DNA from: Dyella ginsengisoli LA-4
GTDB lineage: Bacteria; Pseudomonadota; Gammaproteobacteria; Xanthomonadales; Rhodanobacteraceae
Direction of reading: 5' to 3'
DNA length: 64,000 bases
Assembly (NCBI RefSeq): GCF_000334915.1
Contig: NZ_AMSF01000088.1
Span: 58,131 to 122,130, forward strand
This document shows positions 1 to 9,443 of the stretch, piece by piece; the first letter of the stretch is position 1, and the number at the start of each line of letters is the position of its first letter. The notes under the pieces are model-generated. The model saw only the letters and a program-made list of their open reading frames with translations. It made no database searches and was not told where the DNA came from. A program made the translations under genes and the position numbers.

Positions 1-784
1 GCGATATCGGCCGACGCCTCACTTTTCCCGCCGATGAGACGGGTCTGCGGACACGGCAGATGTGAACGACATCGCAGAATCGCAGATCCATGGCGCGGCC
101 AATCGGGCCTCCGACACCCCGCTCCTGACGTGACCCGCCGCACAGTTCACGACTGCAACAAAGCCAGCGTGCATGGGCATTCAGGGCCGCCAACAGAGGC
201 ATCTTCGACACCTGCGCACATCCCGGAAGCCCTTGCCGCACAGGCGTTCCCGCGCACATGACGGCTCCGTGTCAGTCCGCGGAATCGCCGCTTGCGACGG
301 ATCGATCAAACGATCGATCGGTTGACGGTGAAACGCACTCCCAGGAAATTTTCAAGCAGGATTTTCCTATTGGCAGGGCGCATCGCTTTTGGCAAAAATT
401 TTCCACGGATGGTCCGGCCATCCACAGGGGGCGCACTCCGTATCACCTTGATCTGGTGACGCGTATCCGGCATCGGATCGGCGAGGAGGGCGTCGCAGGA
501 AGCAACTCCCCAGGGTAGATACCCGAGGATCGCCATGGAACAGGCAGCACGTGGCGGTGGCAGACAGCCACCCTTATCCCCATGCACTCCAGCCGTCGTG
601 CCTCCGCGCGACGCGCTCGCCCCTTGTCCATCGAATTCGATCCCCCCCGCACTCGGACCGTTTTGACGCAGCCGGATATCACCGGCATGCCAGGCAGGAA
701 TCACGCAGGATGCGCTTGATCTTCGAACCCCGGGTGGATGCCACCCTTTTTCACAGTGCGGTCAACGATCGCCGGGCGGCGTGC
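1..784. other. Leader region upstream of the virB operon, no convincing gene
   Basis: No reading frame here has recognisable protein character, and the short frames on both strands overlap each other. The stretch 340-410 is visibly richer in A and T than its surroundings. At 300-319 the 8-mer GATCGATC occurs twice around AAAC. Because the 8-mer is its own reverse complement, the site can be read as a direct or inverted repeat and could be an operator. A TTGACG at 322 has no good -10 partner. The virB promoter probably lies in this segment, but I cannot place it. The virD4 coupling-protein gene, which sits just upstream of virB7 in Xanthomonas citri, is not present here. Confidence 0.5.
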
Positions 785-1252
785 ATGCGTGCCGCGGACC
801 ACCCGCGCGCGTTCGGATCGTTCGCGCGCCGGACCGCAGCCAGCGCGCTGGCGGTGGCCGTGCTCTGTCTCGCCGGATGCGGCACGCAGCCTCCGCGCGA
901 CTTTCGCGGATCGTGGAAGCCGGTCAATCGATTCCAGACCCGGCCCACCGAAATCCCGCTCGAGCGCCCGTACACGTTCTACGCCGCACCGATGGACGAG
1001 ACGCTGCGCAGCATGCTCGAGCGCTGGTCGAAAGACACCGGTCGCACGCTGGACTACCGGCTGGATTACGACATCACCCTGTATCGGCCAGTGGCCGGCA
1101 TCCACACACCGGACCTGGCCCGGGCGGCAGAGCAGCTGAACACGATCTACGCCGCGCAAGGCGTGCAGGTCGTGGGCCAGCCGCGACGGATCCTGGTCGA
1201 GGCTGCCGCCGGCAAGACCGCTTCAGCAGGCCGATCAGGAGCACGCCCATGA
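785..1252 (+). CDS. virB7: VirB7-like T4SS outer-membrane lipoprotein with C-terminal N0-like domain
   Basis: Predicted lipoprotein of the T4SS outer-membrane core complex. With the start at 785 it has 155 residues: a short basic N-terminus, a hydrophobic stretch and a lipobox LAGC with the lipidated cysteine at position 32. A globular part of about 100 residues follows. Classical VirB7 proteins are only 40-60 residues. The Xanthomonas form is near 140 because it carries an N0 domain, like secretins, and the size and position here match that form. The open frame extends further upstream, and ATG 710 is an alternative, but only 785 puts a normal signal peptide before the lipobox. It is the first gene of the virB cluster. 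Confidence 0.8.
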   Translation: MRAADHPRAFGSFARRTAASALAVAVLCLAGCGTQPPRDFRGSWKPVNRFQTRPTEIPLERPYTFYAAPMDETLRSMLERWSKDTGRTLDYRLDYDITLYRPVAGIHTPDLARAAEQLNTIYAAQGVQVVGQPRRILVEAAAGKTASAGRSGARP

Positions 1253-1292
1253 CACCGCTGCGCCAACGCCTCCGGATCACGGAAGCTGACCA

Positions 1293-2159
1293 ATGACGAT
1301 GAAGAAGTCCCCCACGCCAGCGATCGACAAAGCCGTCGCGCGGTCGGTGAATTTCGAACTGACCATCGCCGACATCGCACGTCGCAGCGAGCGGCGTGCC
1401 TGGATGGTGGCGTTCTGCGCCATCGGCATGTCGCTGATCCTCGCCGGCGGCTACTTCTACATGCTTCCGCTCAAGCAGAAAGTGCCCTACCTGGTGATGG
1501 CCGATGCCTATACCGGCACCGCCACGGTGGCGCATCTCGTCGGCAACTTCGGCCCTCACGGCATCACCGCGAACGAGGCGATCAACCGCAGCAATGTCGC
1601 CCACTTCGTGCTGGCACGCGAATCGTACGACCTGGCCATGCTCAACCTCGGCGACTGGAAGACCGTGCAGACCATGGCCTCCCCGGGCGTAAAGGCCGCC
1701 TACATGGCGGAGTACTCCTCGCAGAACCCGGACAGTCTTTTCAAGCAGTACGGCAAGGACCGCGCGATCCGCATCCGGCTGCTCAGCATCGTGCTGCTCG
1801 ACTCCGGCCCGGGGCGCCCGCCGCGCGGCGCCACCGTCCGCTTCCAGCGCAGCCTGTACGACAAGGGCACCGGCGCAACCCATCCGATGGACAACAAGAT
1901 CGCCACGCTGGAATTCACCTATAAGCCGAACCTGGAAATGGATGACCAGAGCCGCATCGAGAATCCACTCGGCTTCTGGGTCACCAGCTACCGCGTCGAC
2001 AACGACTATGCCTCGGCACCTCCCCCCGAGGTCGCTGCCGCGCCGGTGCCCACCACGGTCGAGTCCGTTCCGTCGCCGGCGACCTCCGCACCGCCGGTGT
2101 CGGCGGCAACGGGGCCGGCCATGACACCTCCCACGGCAACCACGGGGACGACCCACTGA
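1293..2159 (+). CDS. virB8: VirB8 T4SS inner-membrane assembly protein
   Basis: Bitopic inner-membrane protein that helps nucleate the T4SS channel. It has 288 residues: a cytoplasmic N-terminus of about 37 residues, one membrane helix near 38-58, then a periplasmic domain with the VirB8 pattern (KVPYLVMAD after the helix, an NWxTV-like segment near residue 110, and the SFQRSLYDKG-like region). The last 45 or so residues are a low-complexity Pro/Ala/Thr tail, longer than in short conjugative VirB8 proteins. The stop overlaps the virB9 start by one base, so translation is probably coupled. Identity rests on this pattern and on its place between virB7 and virB9. Confidence 0.92.
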   Translation: MTMKKSPTPAIDKAVARSVNFELTIADIARRSERRAWMVAFCAIGMSLILAGGYFYMLPLKQKVPYLVMADAYTGTATVAHLVGNFGPHGITANEAINRSNVAHFVLARESYDLAMLNLGDWKTVQTMASPGVKAAYMAEYSSQNPDSLFKQYGKDRAIRIRLLSIVLLDSGPGRPPRGATVRFQRSLYDKGTGATHPMDNKIATLEFTYKPNLEMDDQSRIENPLGFWVTSYRVDNDYASAPPPEVAAAPVPTTVESVPSPATSAPPVSAATGPAMTPPTATTGTTH

Positions 2160-2929
2160 TGAATCGGCCTCTGCCATGGTGTCTGCTCGCGGCACCGATC
2201 CTTGCCCTGCTGGTGGCTGCACCATCGGCGAGCGCCCAGGCGCTGCAGACCTACGACTATCAGCCCGACCGCATCTACCCCGTGCGCACCGGGCTGGGCA
2301 TCACCACCCAGATCGAACTGAGCCCGAGCGAGAAGATCCTCGACTACAGCACCGGCTTCAGCAGCGGCTGGGAGCTGACCCGACGCGACAACGTCTTCTA
2401 CCTCAAGCCAAAGAACGTCGACGTGGACACCAACATGATGGTCCGCACGGCGACGCACTCGTACATCTTCGAGCTGAAGGTGGTGGCCACCGACTGGAAG
2501 ACGCTGGACCAGGCGCGCCGTGCCGGCGTGCAGTACAAGATCACCTTCAAGTACCCGGACGACACCAGCTTCGCGGCAGCCAAGAAGCAGCAGGAGAACG
2601 CGTCCGCGCAGAGTGCCGCACTGGTGCCGGGGCGCAGCTACAACTTCGACTACGACTACGCCACACGCACCGCGAAGAAGGCGCCCTGGCTGGTGCCGGT
2701 CAACGTCTACGACGATGGCCGCTTCACCTACATCCGCATGAGCGACATGAAGGCATTCCCGACCGGTGACTTCCCGGCGGTCTTCATGCGCGAGACAGAG
2801 CACGGCGAGGACTCGCTCGTGAACACCACCGTGGAAGGCAACACGATCATCGTCCACGGCACCTACGCCTATCTGGTGATCCGGCACGGCGACTACGTCG
2901 TGGGCCTGCGAAGGAACGTGAAGAAGTGA
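2159..2929 (+). CDS. virB9: VirB9 T4SS core-complex protein
   Basis: Periplasmic and outer-membrane component of the core complex, which forms the ring with VirB7 and VirB10. It has 256 residues with a signal peptide ending near residue 25 (ASA/Q). The mature N-terminus has the family feature of a YxPDRIYPVRTG segment followed by beta-rich sequence. The C-terminal domain (about 165-256) is the part that binds VirB7 in the family and contains NFDYDY and PVNVYDDGRFTYI. The ATG overlaps the virB8 stop, and the virB10 GTG start overlaps this gene's TGA, so three genes are joined by overlapping codons. Confidence 0.93.
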   Translation: MNRPLPWCLLAAPILALLVAAPSASAQALQTYDYQPDRIYPVRTGLGITTQIELSPSEKILDYSTGFSSGWELTRRDNVFYLKPKNVDVDTNMMVRTATHSYIFELKVVATDWKTLDQARRAGVQYKITFKYPDDTSFAAAKKQQENASAQSAALVPGRSYNFDYDYATRTAKKAPWLVPVNVYDDGRFTYIRMSDMKAFPTGDFPAVFMRETEHGEDSLVNTTVEGNTIIVHGTYAYLVIRHGDYVVGLRRNVKK

Positions 2930-4101
2930 GCGCCCAAACACCCCATGAGCCCGGCGACGAGCACGGGCACGAAGCACCGACGGACCCGCGGCACGATCCG
3001 GTAGCCGGCAACCCCTACGCCAGCCACTACCAGCAGCGCGTCGAGGAACCGGATCTGGACGCCGGCGCCCCGCAACTGCGTACCGCGGAACTGCGGCGCA
3101 TGAATCGCCGCGCGCTGTTCCTGCTGGCCGCCGTCGTGCTGCTGTTGCTGATGGTCGCCTACTGGATGATCCAGAGCGCGATGACCCCGCGCGAGCGGCC
3201 CAAGACGCGCGAGGAAAAAGTCACCGTCGCCGAAGCTCCCGCGGCGGTGGCGCTGCCGCAGCTGCCCCGGCCGGCGCCCGCGCCCGTGGCGGCAGCCCAG
3301 CCGATTCCCCTGATGCCGCCGCCGCGCGCACCCGCGTTGCCGCGTACGCCCGCCGCACAGGCGCCGCAGGAACCCAGCCTGGTCCAGCGCCGCATTGCCG
3401 CCGCCGAGGCTGGCGAGGCCGCGCCGCCAACGATTCCGGCAGCGCTTCCTTCTGCGGGCAATGGCCTGCCGGGCAGTGCCGATTCGGAGATCACCAGCGC
3501 CCAGCCGCTGACCAAGCCGGATACGCTGATGCAACGCGGCACCTATATCCGCTGCGTGCTGGAGACGCGGATCATCTCCGACATCTCCGGCTACAGCACC
3601 TGCCTGGTGACCGAGCCGGTGTACTCGTTCAACGGGCACACGCTGCTGTTGCCGAAGGGCTCGAAGATCCTGGGCTCGTACCAGAAGAACCAGAGTCAGC
3701 GACGCGTCGAAGTGGTGTGGGACCGCATCATCACCCCGACCGGCATCGACGTGAACATGAAGAGCCCGGGCATCGACAACCTGGGCGGCGCCGGCCTGCC
3801 CGGCCAGTACGACGCGCACTGGGGCAGCCGCATCGGCGCGGCCCTGCTGATCAGCATGCTCAGCGATGCGTTCAAGTACGAAGCCGCCAAGCACGGCCCG
3901 ACCACCACCACCATCAGCAACGGCTACGTCACCCAGGAGCCGTTCGAAAGCAATACCGCCCGCACCGTGCAGAACCTGGCCGACCAGGCCGTGCGCGAAG
4001 CGGCGAACCGCCCGCCGACCGTGACCATCAACCAGGGCACCGTCATCTACGTCTACGTCGCCAAGGACGTCGACTTCAGCGGCGTGGTCGCGCGGTTCTG
4101 A
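2926..4101 (+). CDS. virB10: VirB10 T4SS channel protein (TonB-like)
   Basis: VirB10 spans both membranes and links the inner-membrane ATPases to the outer-membrane pore. It has 391 residues: a cytoplasmic tail of about 60, one membrane helix near 61-82, a proline-rich periplasmic stretch near 95-165, and a conserved C-terminal domain from about 190. That domain includes GTYIRCVLETRIISD, KGSKILGSY and the two-helix antenna region around GAALLISMLSDAFKYE. The start is GTG at 2926, inside the virB9 stop region; no ATG with a better position precedes the membrane helix. The periplasmic region is short compared with some conjugative homologues. Confidence 0.93.
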   Translation: MSAQTPHEPGDEHGHEAPTDPRHDPVAGNPYASHYQQRVEEPDLDAGAPQLRTAELRRMNRRALFLLAAVVLLLLMVAYWMIQSAMTPRERPKTREEKVTVAEAPAAVALPQLPRPAPAPVAAAQPIPLMPPPRAPALPRTPAAQAPQEPSLVQRRIAAAEAGEAAPPTIPAALPSAGNGLPGSADSEITSAQPLTKPDTLMQRGTYIRCVLETRIISDISGYSTCLVTEPVYSFNGHTLLLPKGSKILGSYQKNQSQRRVEVVWDRIITPTGIDVNMKSPGIDNLGGAGLPGQYDAHWGSRIGAALLISMLSDAFKYEAAKHGPTTTTISNGYVTQEPFESNTARTVQNLADQAVREAANRPPTVTINQGTVIYVYVAKDVDFSGVVARF

Positions 4102-4111
4102 GGAGCAGGTC

Positions 4112-5143
4112 ATGGACGACCGGATGGCAGCCATCTCCAGCGACTTTCTCGACTACCAGTACGAGGTGCTGGGGCTGCGCGAGTTCATGGCCTCGCCGGA
4201 CGTCACCGAGATCTGCATCAACCAGCCGGGCGAGATCTACCTCGAGCGCCGCGGCGGATGGCACCGGGTGGAGGTGCCTTCCCTCACGTTCGAGCGCGCG
4301 CGGCAGTTCTGCACCGCGGTGATCAACGAGAGCAATACCGGGCAGCGCATCACCGACGTGGACCCGGTGGTCTCGCTCACCTTCCCCACCGGCCAGCGCG
4401 CGCAGTTCGTGATCCCGCCGGCCTGCGAGGCCGGCCGGGTCTCGATCACCATCCGGCTGCCGTCCAAACAGCTGCGCACTCTGGAGCAATACCAGTCCGA
4501 CGGCTTCTTCGATGAGATCGTCGAGGTGCAGCAGGGTATCGGCGAGCAGGACAGCGAACTGCTCGAGCTGCGCGCCGGGCGCCGCTACGCCGAGTTCTTC
4601 CAGAAAGCCGTGCTCAACAAAAAGAACATCGTGGTATCCGGCGCTACCGGCAGCGGCAAGACCACCTTCATGAAGTCGCTGGTCAACCATATTCCCGCCG
4701 ACGAGCGGCTGGTGACGATCGAGGACGCGCGCGAACTGTTCATCGCGCAGCCGAACGTGGTGCACCTGCTCTATTCCAAGGGCGGTCAGAGCGCGAGCAA
4801 CGTGACCGCCAAGAGCTGCATGGAAGCCTGCCTGCGCATGAAGCCGGACCGCATCATCCTGGCCGAGCTGCGCGGCGACGAATCGTTCTACTTCATCCGC
4901 AATTGCGCCTCGGGTCACCCTGGCTCGATCACCAGCTGCCACGCCGGCAGCACCGAGCAGACCTGGGACCAGCTCGCACTGATGGTGAAGGCCTCCACCG
5001 AGGGCGCCGGGCTGGAGTTCGACACGATCAAGCGCCTGCTGCGCATGACGATCGACATCGTCGTGCACATCAAGGCCCACGCGGGGCGCCGCTGCATCAC
5101 CGGCATCGACTTCGATCCCGGCCGCGTGGCCACGGGCCACTGA
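4112..5143 (+). CDS. virB11: VirB11 T4SS hexameric ATPase
   Basis: Cytoplasmic secretion ATPase of the GspE/VirB11 family. It has 343 residues with an N-terminal domain that begins in the family manner (a short helix, then VTEICINQPGEIYLER). The C-terminal RecA-like half has a Walker A motif GATGSGKT at about residues 176-183, an Asp-box-like IEDARELF, a Walker B-like IILAELRGDE and a His-box SCHAGS. All catalytic motifs look intact. It begins 10 bases after virB10 and is followed directly by virB1. Confidence 0.94.
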   Translation: MDDRMAAISSDFLDYQYEVLGLREFMASPDVTEICINQPGEIYLERRGGWHRVEVPSLTFERARQFCTAVINESNTGQRITDVDPVVSLTFPTGQRAQFVIPPACEAGRVSITIRLPSKQLRTLEQYQSDGFFDEIVEVQQGIGEQDSELLELRAGRRYAEFFQKAVLNKKNIVVSGATGSGKTTFMKSLVNHIPADERLVTIEDARELFIAQPNVVHLLYSKGGQSASNVTAKSCMEACLRMKPDRIILAELRGDESFYFIRNCASGHPGSITSCHAGSTEQTWDQLALMVKASTEGAGLEFDTIKRLLRMTIDIVVHIKAHAGRRCITGIDFDPGRVATGH

Positions 5144-5160
5144 GAACCAAGGACTTCTTC

Positions 5161-6006
5161 ATGTTCGCCGGAATCGACCTTGCGATGTGCCCCAACCTTG
5201 CCGTCCCGGCCGAGGTGATGCAGCACGTCGCCGAGGTGGAATCGGGCAACAATCCCTTCGCCATCGGCGTAGTGGGTGGACGGCTGCAGCGCCAGCCACG
5301 CAACCTGGCCGAAGCGACGGCCACCGCGCGCATGCTGGAGAGGCGGGGATACAACTATTCGCTGGGGATCGCCCAGGTGAACCGCGCCAACCTGGGGCAT
5401 TACGGACTGGACACCTACGCCAAGGCCTTCGATCGCTGCAGCAACCTGCAGGCGGGCGCCAGCATCCTCGCCGACTGCTACGCCCGCGCCCGGGGCGACT
5501 GGGGCAAGGCGTTCAGCTGTTACTACTCGGGAAATTTCGTCACCGGCTACCGCGACGGCTACGTACAGCGGGTATACGCCTCGATGGCCGCGCCCGGCGA
5601 CCGTCGCGATGGTGGGAACGCCATCCCGCTCGCACCGGGCGAGCCCGCCCGTCGACGCACGGATGGGCGGCCGGATCCTGCGCCCAGCCGCCTCGTCGCC
5701 TTCCGCAGCGTGGCGATGGATATGGCCGCCACGGCCGTCGTATCGAAGGTCGCCCGGCAGTCAATGACACCTGCGGCCGATGTCCACGGAGGCAGCAGCG
5801 CGCCTGTAGCGGCCGTTACGCCCACTCCGACCCCGCCGGTCGTCGCACGACCTGCCGGGGCGCCGACCGACGATGTCTTCCACCCCATCGTTCGCGGCCC
5901 CGGCGATGCCACCACCACCGCCAGCGTCCGGCCATCGCCGGCGCAGCGGGCGGTCGATCGCGCCGACCTGCGCCAGGAGCATGCCGATGCCGCCTTCGTG
6001 TTCTGA
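5161..6006 (+). CDS. virB1: VirB1 lytic transglycosylase
   Basis: Peptidoglycan lytic transglycosylase that opens the wall for T4SS assembly. The start at 5161 gives 281 residues. The SLT domain covers about residues 15-150: the catalytic glutamate is E27 in VESGNNPFA, followed by SLGIAQVN and YYSGN. The last 110 residues are Ala/Pro/Thr-rich and low in complexity, as in VirB1 proteins whose tail is processed. No clear signal peptide is seen, although the N-terminus is mildly hydrophobic. The gene lies between virB11 and virB2, the order known from Xanthomonas T4SS loci. Confidence 0.88.
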   Translation: MFAGIDLAMCPNLAVPAEVMQHVAEVESGNNPFAIGVVGGRLQRQPRNLAEATATARMLERRGYNYSLGIAQVNRANLGHYGLDTYAKAFDRCSNLQAGASILADCYARARGDWGKAFSCYYSGNFVTGYRDGYVQRVYASMAAPGDRRDGGNAIPLAPGEPARRRTDGRPDPAPSRLVAFRSVAMDMAATAVVSKVARQSMTPAADVHGGSSAPVAAVTPTPTPPVVARPAGAPTDDVFHPIVRGPGDATTTASVRPSPAQRAVDRADLRQEHADAAFVF

Positions 6007-6170
6007 AACGGTCCGCGCGCGACGCGTACGTCACCGATCCGGCCAACTGGCCAACGCCCGGACGCGAATCTGCTCGCTCCCGGGTATCCACCGGGCGGTC
6101 GCCCCTGACGGCCGCCCAACTTCCGGCCATGCACCTGGCCACCCGTTCAACGTCGACAAGGAAATTCGAG

Positions 6171-6578
6171 ATGGCTCCGAACCTGACCCGCAAGGACTCC
6201 GTGCTTCATTCCCAGCGCACCCGCCTGTTCGTCTTCATGTGCCTCGCCGCCCTCGTGGTGTTCGTGCTTCCGGGCACCGCGTTCGCCCAGGATGCCAGTG
6301 AGACGATCGCCACCACCTGTGGCTTCGCCAGCAACATCAACAAGATCCTCAACGCCGTATCGATCGTGGTGGTGACCATTGCGGTGATCTTCTCGGGCTA
6401 CCAGATCGCCTTCGCGCACAAGCGCATCTCCGATGTTTCGCCGGTGCTGATCGGCGCGATCCTGATCGGCGCGGCGGGCCAGATCGCCAAGATGTTCCTG
6501 GCAGGCAGCACCCAGGCCTCCGGTGCGACCGCCTGCACGGCGCAGGTGATCACGCATCTGCTGAACCACTATGCATAA
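6171..6578 (+). CDS. virB2: VirB2 T4SS pilin
   Basis: Major pilin-like subunit. The start at 6171 gives 135 residues and has an AAGGA ribosome-binding site about nine bases upstream. The signal peptide ends near AFA-Q (about residue 40). The mature protein has a cysteine-containing segment (TTCGFASNINKILNAVS), two hydrophobic helices separated by a short basic loop (AFAHKRISDV), and a second cysteine (TACTAQ) near the end, the usual pilin layout. The gene overlaps virB3 by eight bases. The 164 bases between virB1 and this gene hold no other clear gene. Confidence 0.85.
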   Translation: MAPNLTRKDSVLHSQRTRLFVFMCLAALVVFVLPGTAFAQDASETIATTCGFASNINKILNAVSIVVVTIAVIFSGYQIAFAHKRISDVSPVLIGAILIGAAGQIAKMFLAGSTQASGATACTAQVITHLLNHYA

Positions 6579-6879
6579 AAACGCGCTGTTCCGTGGCTGC
6601 ACCCGCCCGCCGATGTTCCTCGGCGTGCCGTACGTGCCGTTCTTTCTCGGCGCGGGCGGATGCATGCTGCTGGCGATGTACACCAACCTGTTCTACCTGC
6701 TGCTGATGCCGGTGGTGATTTTCGTGATGCGACAGATGGCGCGTCGCGACGAGATGATCTTCCGCCTGCTCGGCCTTCGCCTGCAGTTCCGCACACGCAT
6801 GCGCAACATCCGGGAAAACGACGGCATGTGGGTGTTGACGCCCAACCTCTATCGCGACCCGGCCAAAACCAAACCGTGA
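6571..6879 (+). CDS. virB3: VirB3 T4SS inner-membrane protein
   Basis: Small inner-membrane protein that works with VirB4. It has 102 residues, begins with the family pattern LFRGCTRPPMFLGVPYVPF, has two closely spaced hydrophobic segments (about 18-55) and ends in a basic cytoplasmic tail. The start codon lies inside the end of virB2, so translation of the two genes is likely coupled. Confidence 0.9.
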   Translation: MHKNALFRGCTRPPMFLGVPYVPFFLGAGGCMLLAMYTNLFYLLLMPVVIFVMRQMARRDEMIFRLLGLRLQFRTRMRNIRENDGMWVLTPNLYRDPAKTKP

Positions 6880-6927
6880 GCCTCTCCGGGCACCCCGCAG
6901 CCGCGGGGTGTCCTCTGGATCTTCGTC

Positions 6928-9417
6928 ATGCCCAAAGCCGCCTTCATTCCCGATACGCCGATCAGCGAGTTCGTCCCGCTGTCCACGCACGTGTCGCCTA
7001 CGGTGCTCAAGACCACTGGAGGCGACTTCCTGCTGGTGTGGCGGCTGGGAGGGCTGCCGTTCGTGGGCCGAGAGGAGTGGGAGATCGAGCACAAGCACAA
7101 TGTGTTCAACCGCCTGCTGCAGACCCTGCGCGCACCGGACTTCGTCAACGTGGCGTTCTGGGTCCACGACATCCGGCGTCGCCGCCGCCTGCGTGACCAC
7201 AGCCGGTTCGGCCAAGCCTTCAACCAGTCGCTGTCCGATGCCTATTTCGAGGCGCTGTCATCGCAGAAGCTGATGCAGAACGAGCTGTACCTGACCCTGC
7301 TCTATCGCCCCGTGGTGAGCGGCAAGCGTTTTGCGGAGAAATCCGCCGACCTCACTCGGCTGGAGGCCGAGCAGGCCGATGCGGTCAACACCATTCTGGA
7401 GCTGGCCGGCAACGTCGAGGCTGTGCTGAAGGACTATGCGCCTTACCGGCTGGGCATGTACGAGGCGGCCAACGGCGTGGTGTTCTCCGAGGCGCTGGAG
7501 TTCTATGGCTACCTGCTGAACCGCATCGACGAGCCGGTTCCCGTGCTGCCGGCCCCGGTGCCGGAGTACCTGCCGCTCAGCAAGCAGCGCTTCTCGGCCA
7601 AGACCGGCGACTTCGTACTCACCACACCCGACGGCGCCAACCAGTTCGGCGCGATTCTCAACATCAAGGAGTACACCGAGGGCACCTATCCGGGCATCCT
7701 CAACGGCCTGAAGTACCTGGATTTCGAGTACGTCGTCACCCACTCCTTCAGTCCGATGGGCCGGCACGACGCGCTGAAGGCGCTGGACCGCACCAAGGGC
7801 ATGATGATCTCCTCCGGCGACAAGGCCTTCAGCCAGATCGCCGAGCTGGACCAGGCGATGGACCAGCTAGCCTCCGGCAACTTCGTGCTGGGCGAGTACC
7901 ACTTCAGCATGGCCATCTACGCCGCCAGCCAGGAGGCGCTCTCACAGCAGATCGCCACCACCCGCGCCGAGCTGTCCAACGCCGGCTTCGTCTCGGTGAA
8001 GGAGGATCTCGCCGTCACCGCCGCGTTCTACGCGCAGTTCCCGGGCAACTGGAAGTACCGCACCCGGCTGGCCAACGTCAGCTCGCTGAACTTTCTCGGC
8101 CTGTGTCCGCTGCACAACTTCGCGACCGGCAAGAAGGACAACAATCCCTGGGGCGCGTGCGTCACCACGCTGCAGACCACCAACGGCCAGCCGTATTACT
8201 TCAACTTCCACGCCACCCACCCGGCGGAAAACTCGCTTGGCGAGAAGGCGATCGCCAACACGATGGTCATCGGCAAGTCCGGTACCGGCAAGACGGCACT
8301 GATCAACTTCCTGCTCAGCCAAGTGCAGAAGCTCGACCCCACGCCAACGATCTTCTTCTTCGACAAGGACCGCGGCGCAGAGATCTTCGTGCGCGCCTGC
8401 GGCGGCAATTACCTCGCACTGGAGAACGGACGTCCGACCGGATTCAACCCGTTCCACTGCGAGCGCACCGAGGCCAACGTGCAGTTCCTGGCCGAACTGG
8501 TGAAGGTACTGGTCGGAAAGTCCGTGTACAGCTCGCGCGAGGAGGAGGACATCTTCCGCGCGGTCGAGAACATCCTCGATACACCGATGCACCTGCGCAC
8601 GATGACCAACTTCCAGAAGAGCCTGCCCAACATGGGCGACGACGGCCTGTACATCCGCATGCGCAAATGGACTGCCGGCAACTCGCTGGGATGGGTGTTC
8701 GACAACCCAGTCGACACCATCGATCTGGAGAAGGCCAGCATCATCGGCTTCGACTACACCGACATCATCGACAACCCCGAAGTCCGCGTGCCGGTGATCA
8801 ACTACCTGCTGCACCGGCTGGAAGCGCTGATCGACGGCCGGCCACTGATCTACGTGATGGACGAGTTCTGGAAGATCCTCGACGGCAAGGGCGGCCTGAA
8901 GGAATTCGCCAAGAACAAGCAGAAGACCATCCGCAAGCAGAACGGCCTGGGCATCTTCGCCACGCAGAGCCCGGAGGACGCACTGGCCAGCGACATCGCC
9001 GCCGCCCTGATCGAGCAGACGGCGACGATGGTCCTGCTGCCCAACCCCAACGCCAGCCGCGAGGACTACGTCGACGGCCTCAAGCTCACCGAAGCGGAGT
9101 ACCAGGTGGTGGTCAGCCTGGACGAGCGCTCCCGCTGCTTCCTGGTCAAGCAAGGCCACGCCAGTGCCGTGTGCCAGCTCAACCTGCGCGGCCTCGACGA
9201 CCACCTGGCGGTGATATCGGCCTCCACCGACAACATCGAGATCATGCATGAAGTACTCGGAGACCGCGCAGCCGCCGAGGGCTGTGCTCCTGACGACCTC
9301 AGGCCGGAGCAATGGCTCGCCATGTTCTACGAGAACCGCAAGGGGAGCGGCAAGGCGAGAACCGCACCCACACCATCGCTACGCACGACCGCTGCCGCCC
9401 AGCAGGCAGGCATCTGA
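6928..9417 (+). CDS. virB4: VirB4 T4SS ATPase
   Basis: Large ATPase that powers pilus assembly and substrate transfer. It has 829 residues, the usual length for the family. The N-terminal half is the CagE/TrbE/VirB4 domain. The C-terminal half is a RecA-like ATPase with Walker A GKSGTGKT near residue 449, Walker B-like LIYVMDEFW near residue 640 and the following KNKQKTIRKQNG and ATQSPED signatures. Motifs are intact. It follows virB3 after 48 bases. Confidence 0.95.
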   Translation: MPKAAFIPDTPISEFVPLSTHVSPTVLKTTGGDFLLVWRLGGLPFVGREEWEIEHKHNVFNRLLQTLRAPDFVNVAFWVHDIRRRRRLRDHSRFGQAFNQSLSDAYFEALSSQKLMQNELYLTLLYRPVVSGKRFAEKSADLTRLEAEQADAVNTILELAGNVEAVLKDYAPYRLGMYEAANGVVFSEALEFYGYLLNRIDEPVPVLPAPVPEYLPLSKQRFSAKTGDFVLTTPDGANQFGAILNIKEYTEGTYPGILNGLKYLDFEYVVTHSFSPMGRHDALKALDRTKGMMISSGDKAFSQIAELDQAMDQLASGNFVLGEYHFSMAIYAASQEALSQQIATTRAELSNAGFVSVKEDLAVTAAFYAQFPGNWKYRTRLANVSSLNFLGLCPLHNFATGKKDNNPWGACVTTLQTTNGQPYYFNFHATHPAENSLGEKAIANTMVIGKSGTGKTALINFLLSQVQKLDPTPTIFFFDKDRGAEIFVRACGGNYLALENGRPTGFNPFHCERTEANVQFLAELVKVLVGKSVYSSREEEDIFRAVENILDTPMHLRTMTNFQKSLPNMGDDGLYIRMRKWTAGNSLGWVFDNPVDTIDLEKASIIGFDYTDIIDNPEVRVPVINYLLHRLEALIDGRPLIYVMDEFWKILDGKGGLKEFAKNKQKTIRKQNGLGIFATQSPEDALASDIAAALIEQTATMVLLPNPNASREDYVDGLKLTEAEYQVVVSLDERSRCFLVKQGHASAVCQLNLRGLDDHLAVISASTDNIEIMHEVLGDRAAAEGCAPDDLRPEQWLAMFYENRKGSGKARTAPTPSLRTTAAAQQAGI

Positions 9418-9443
9418 CCCACCCCATGCGAAGGAGAATCACG

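Noticed and set aside
306..704. A 132-codon open frame on the - strand upstream of virB7
   Set aside because: It has no ribosome-binding site or family features, its composition is as expected from the antisense of GC-rich DNA, and it overlaps equally open frames on the other strand.
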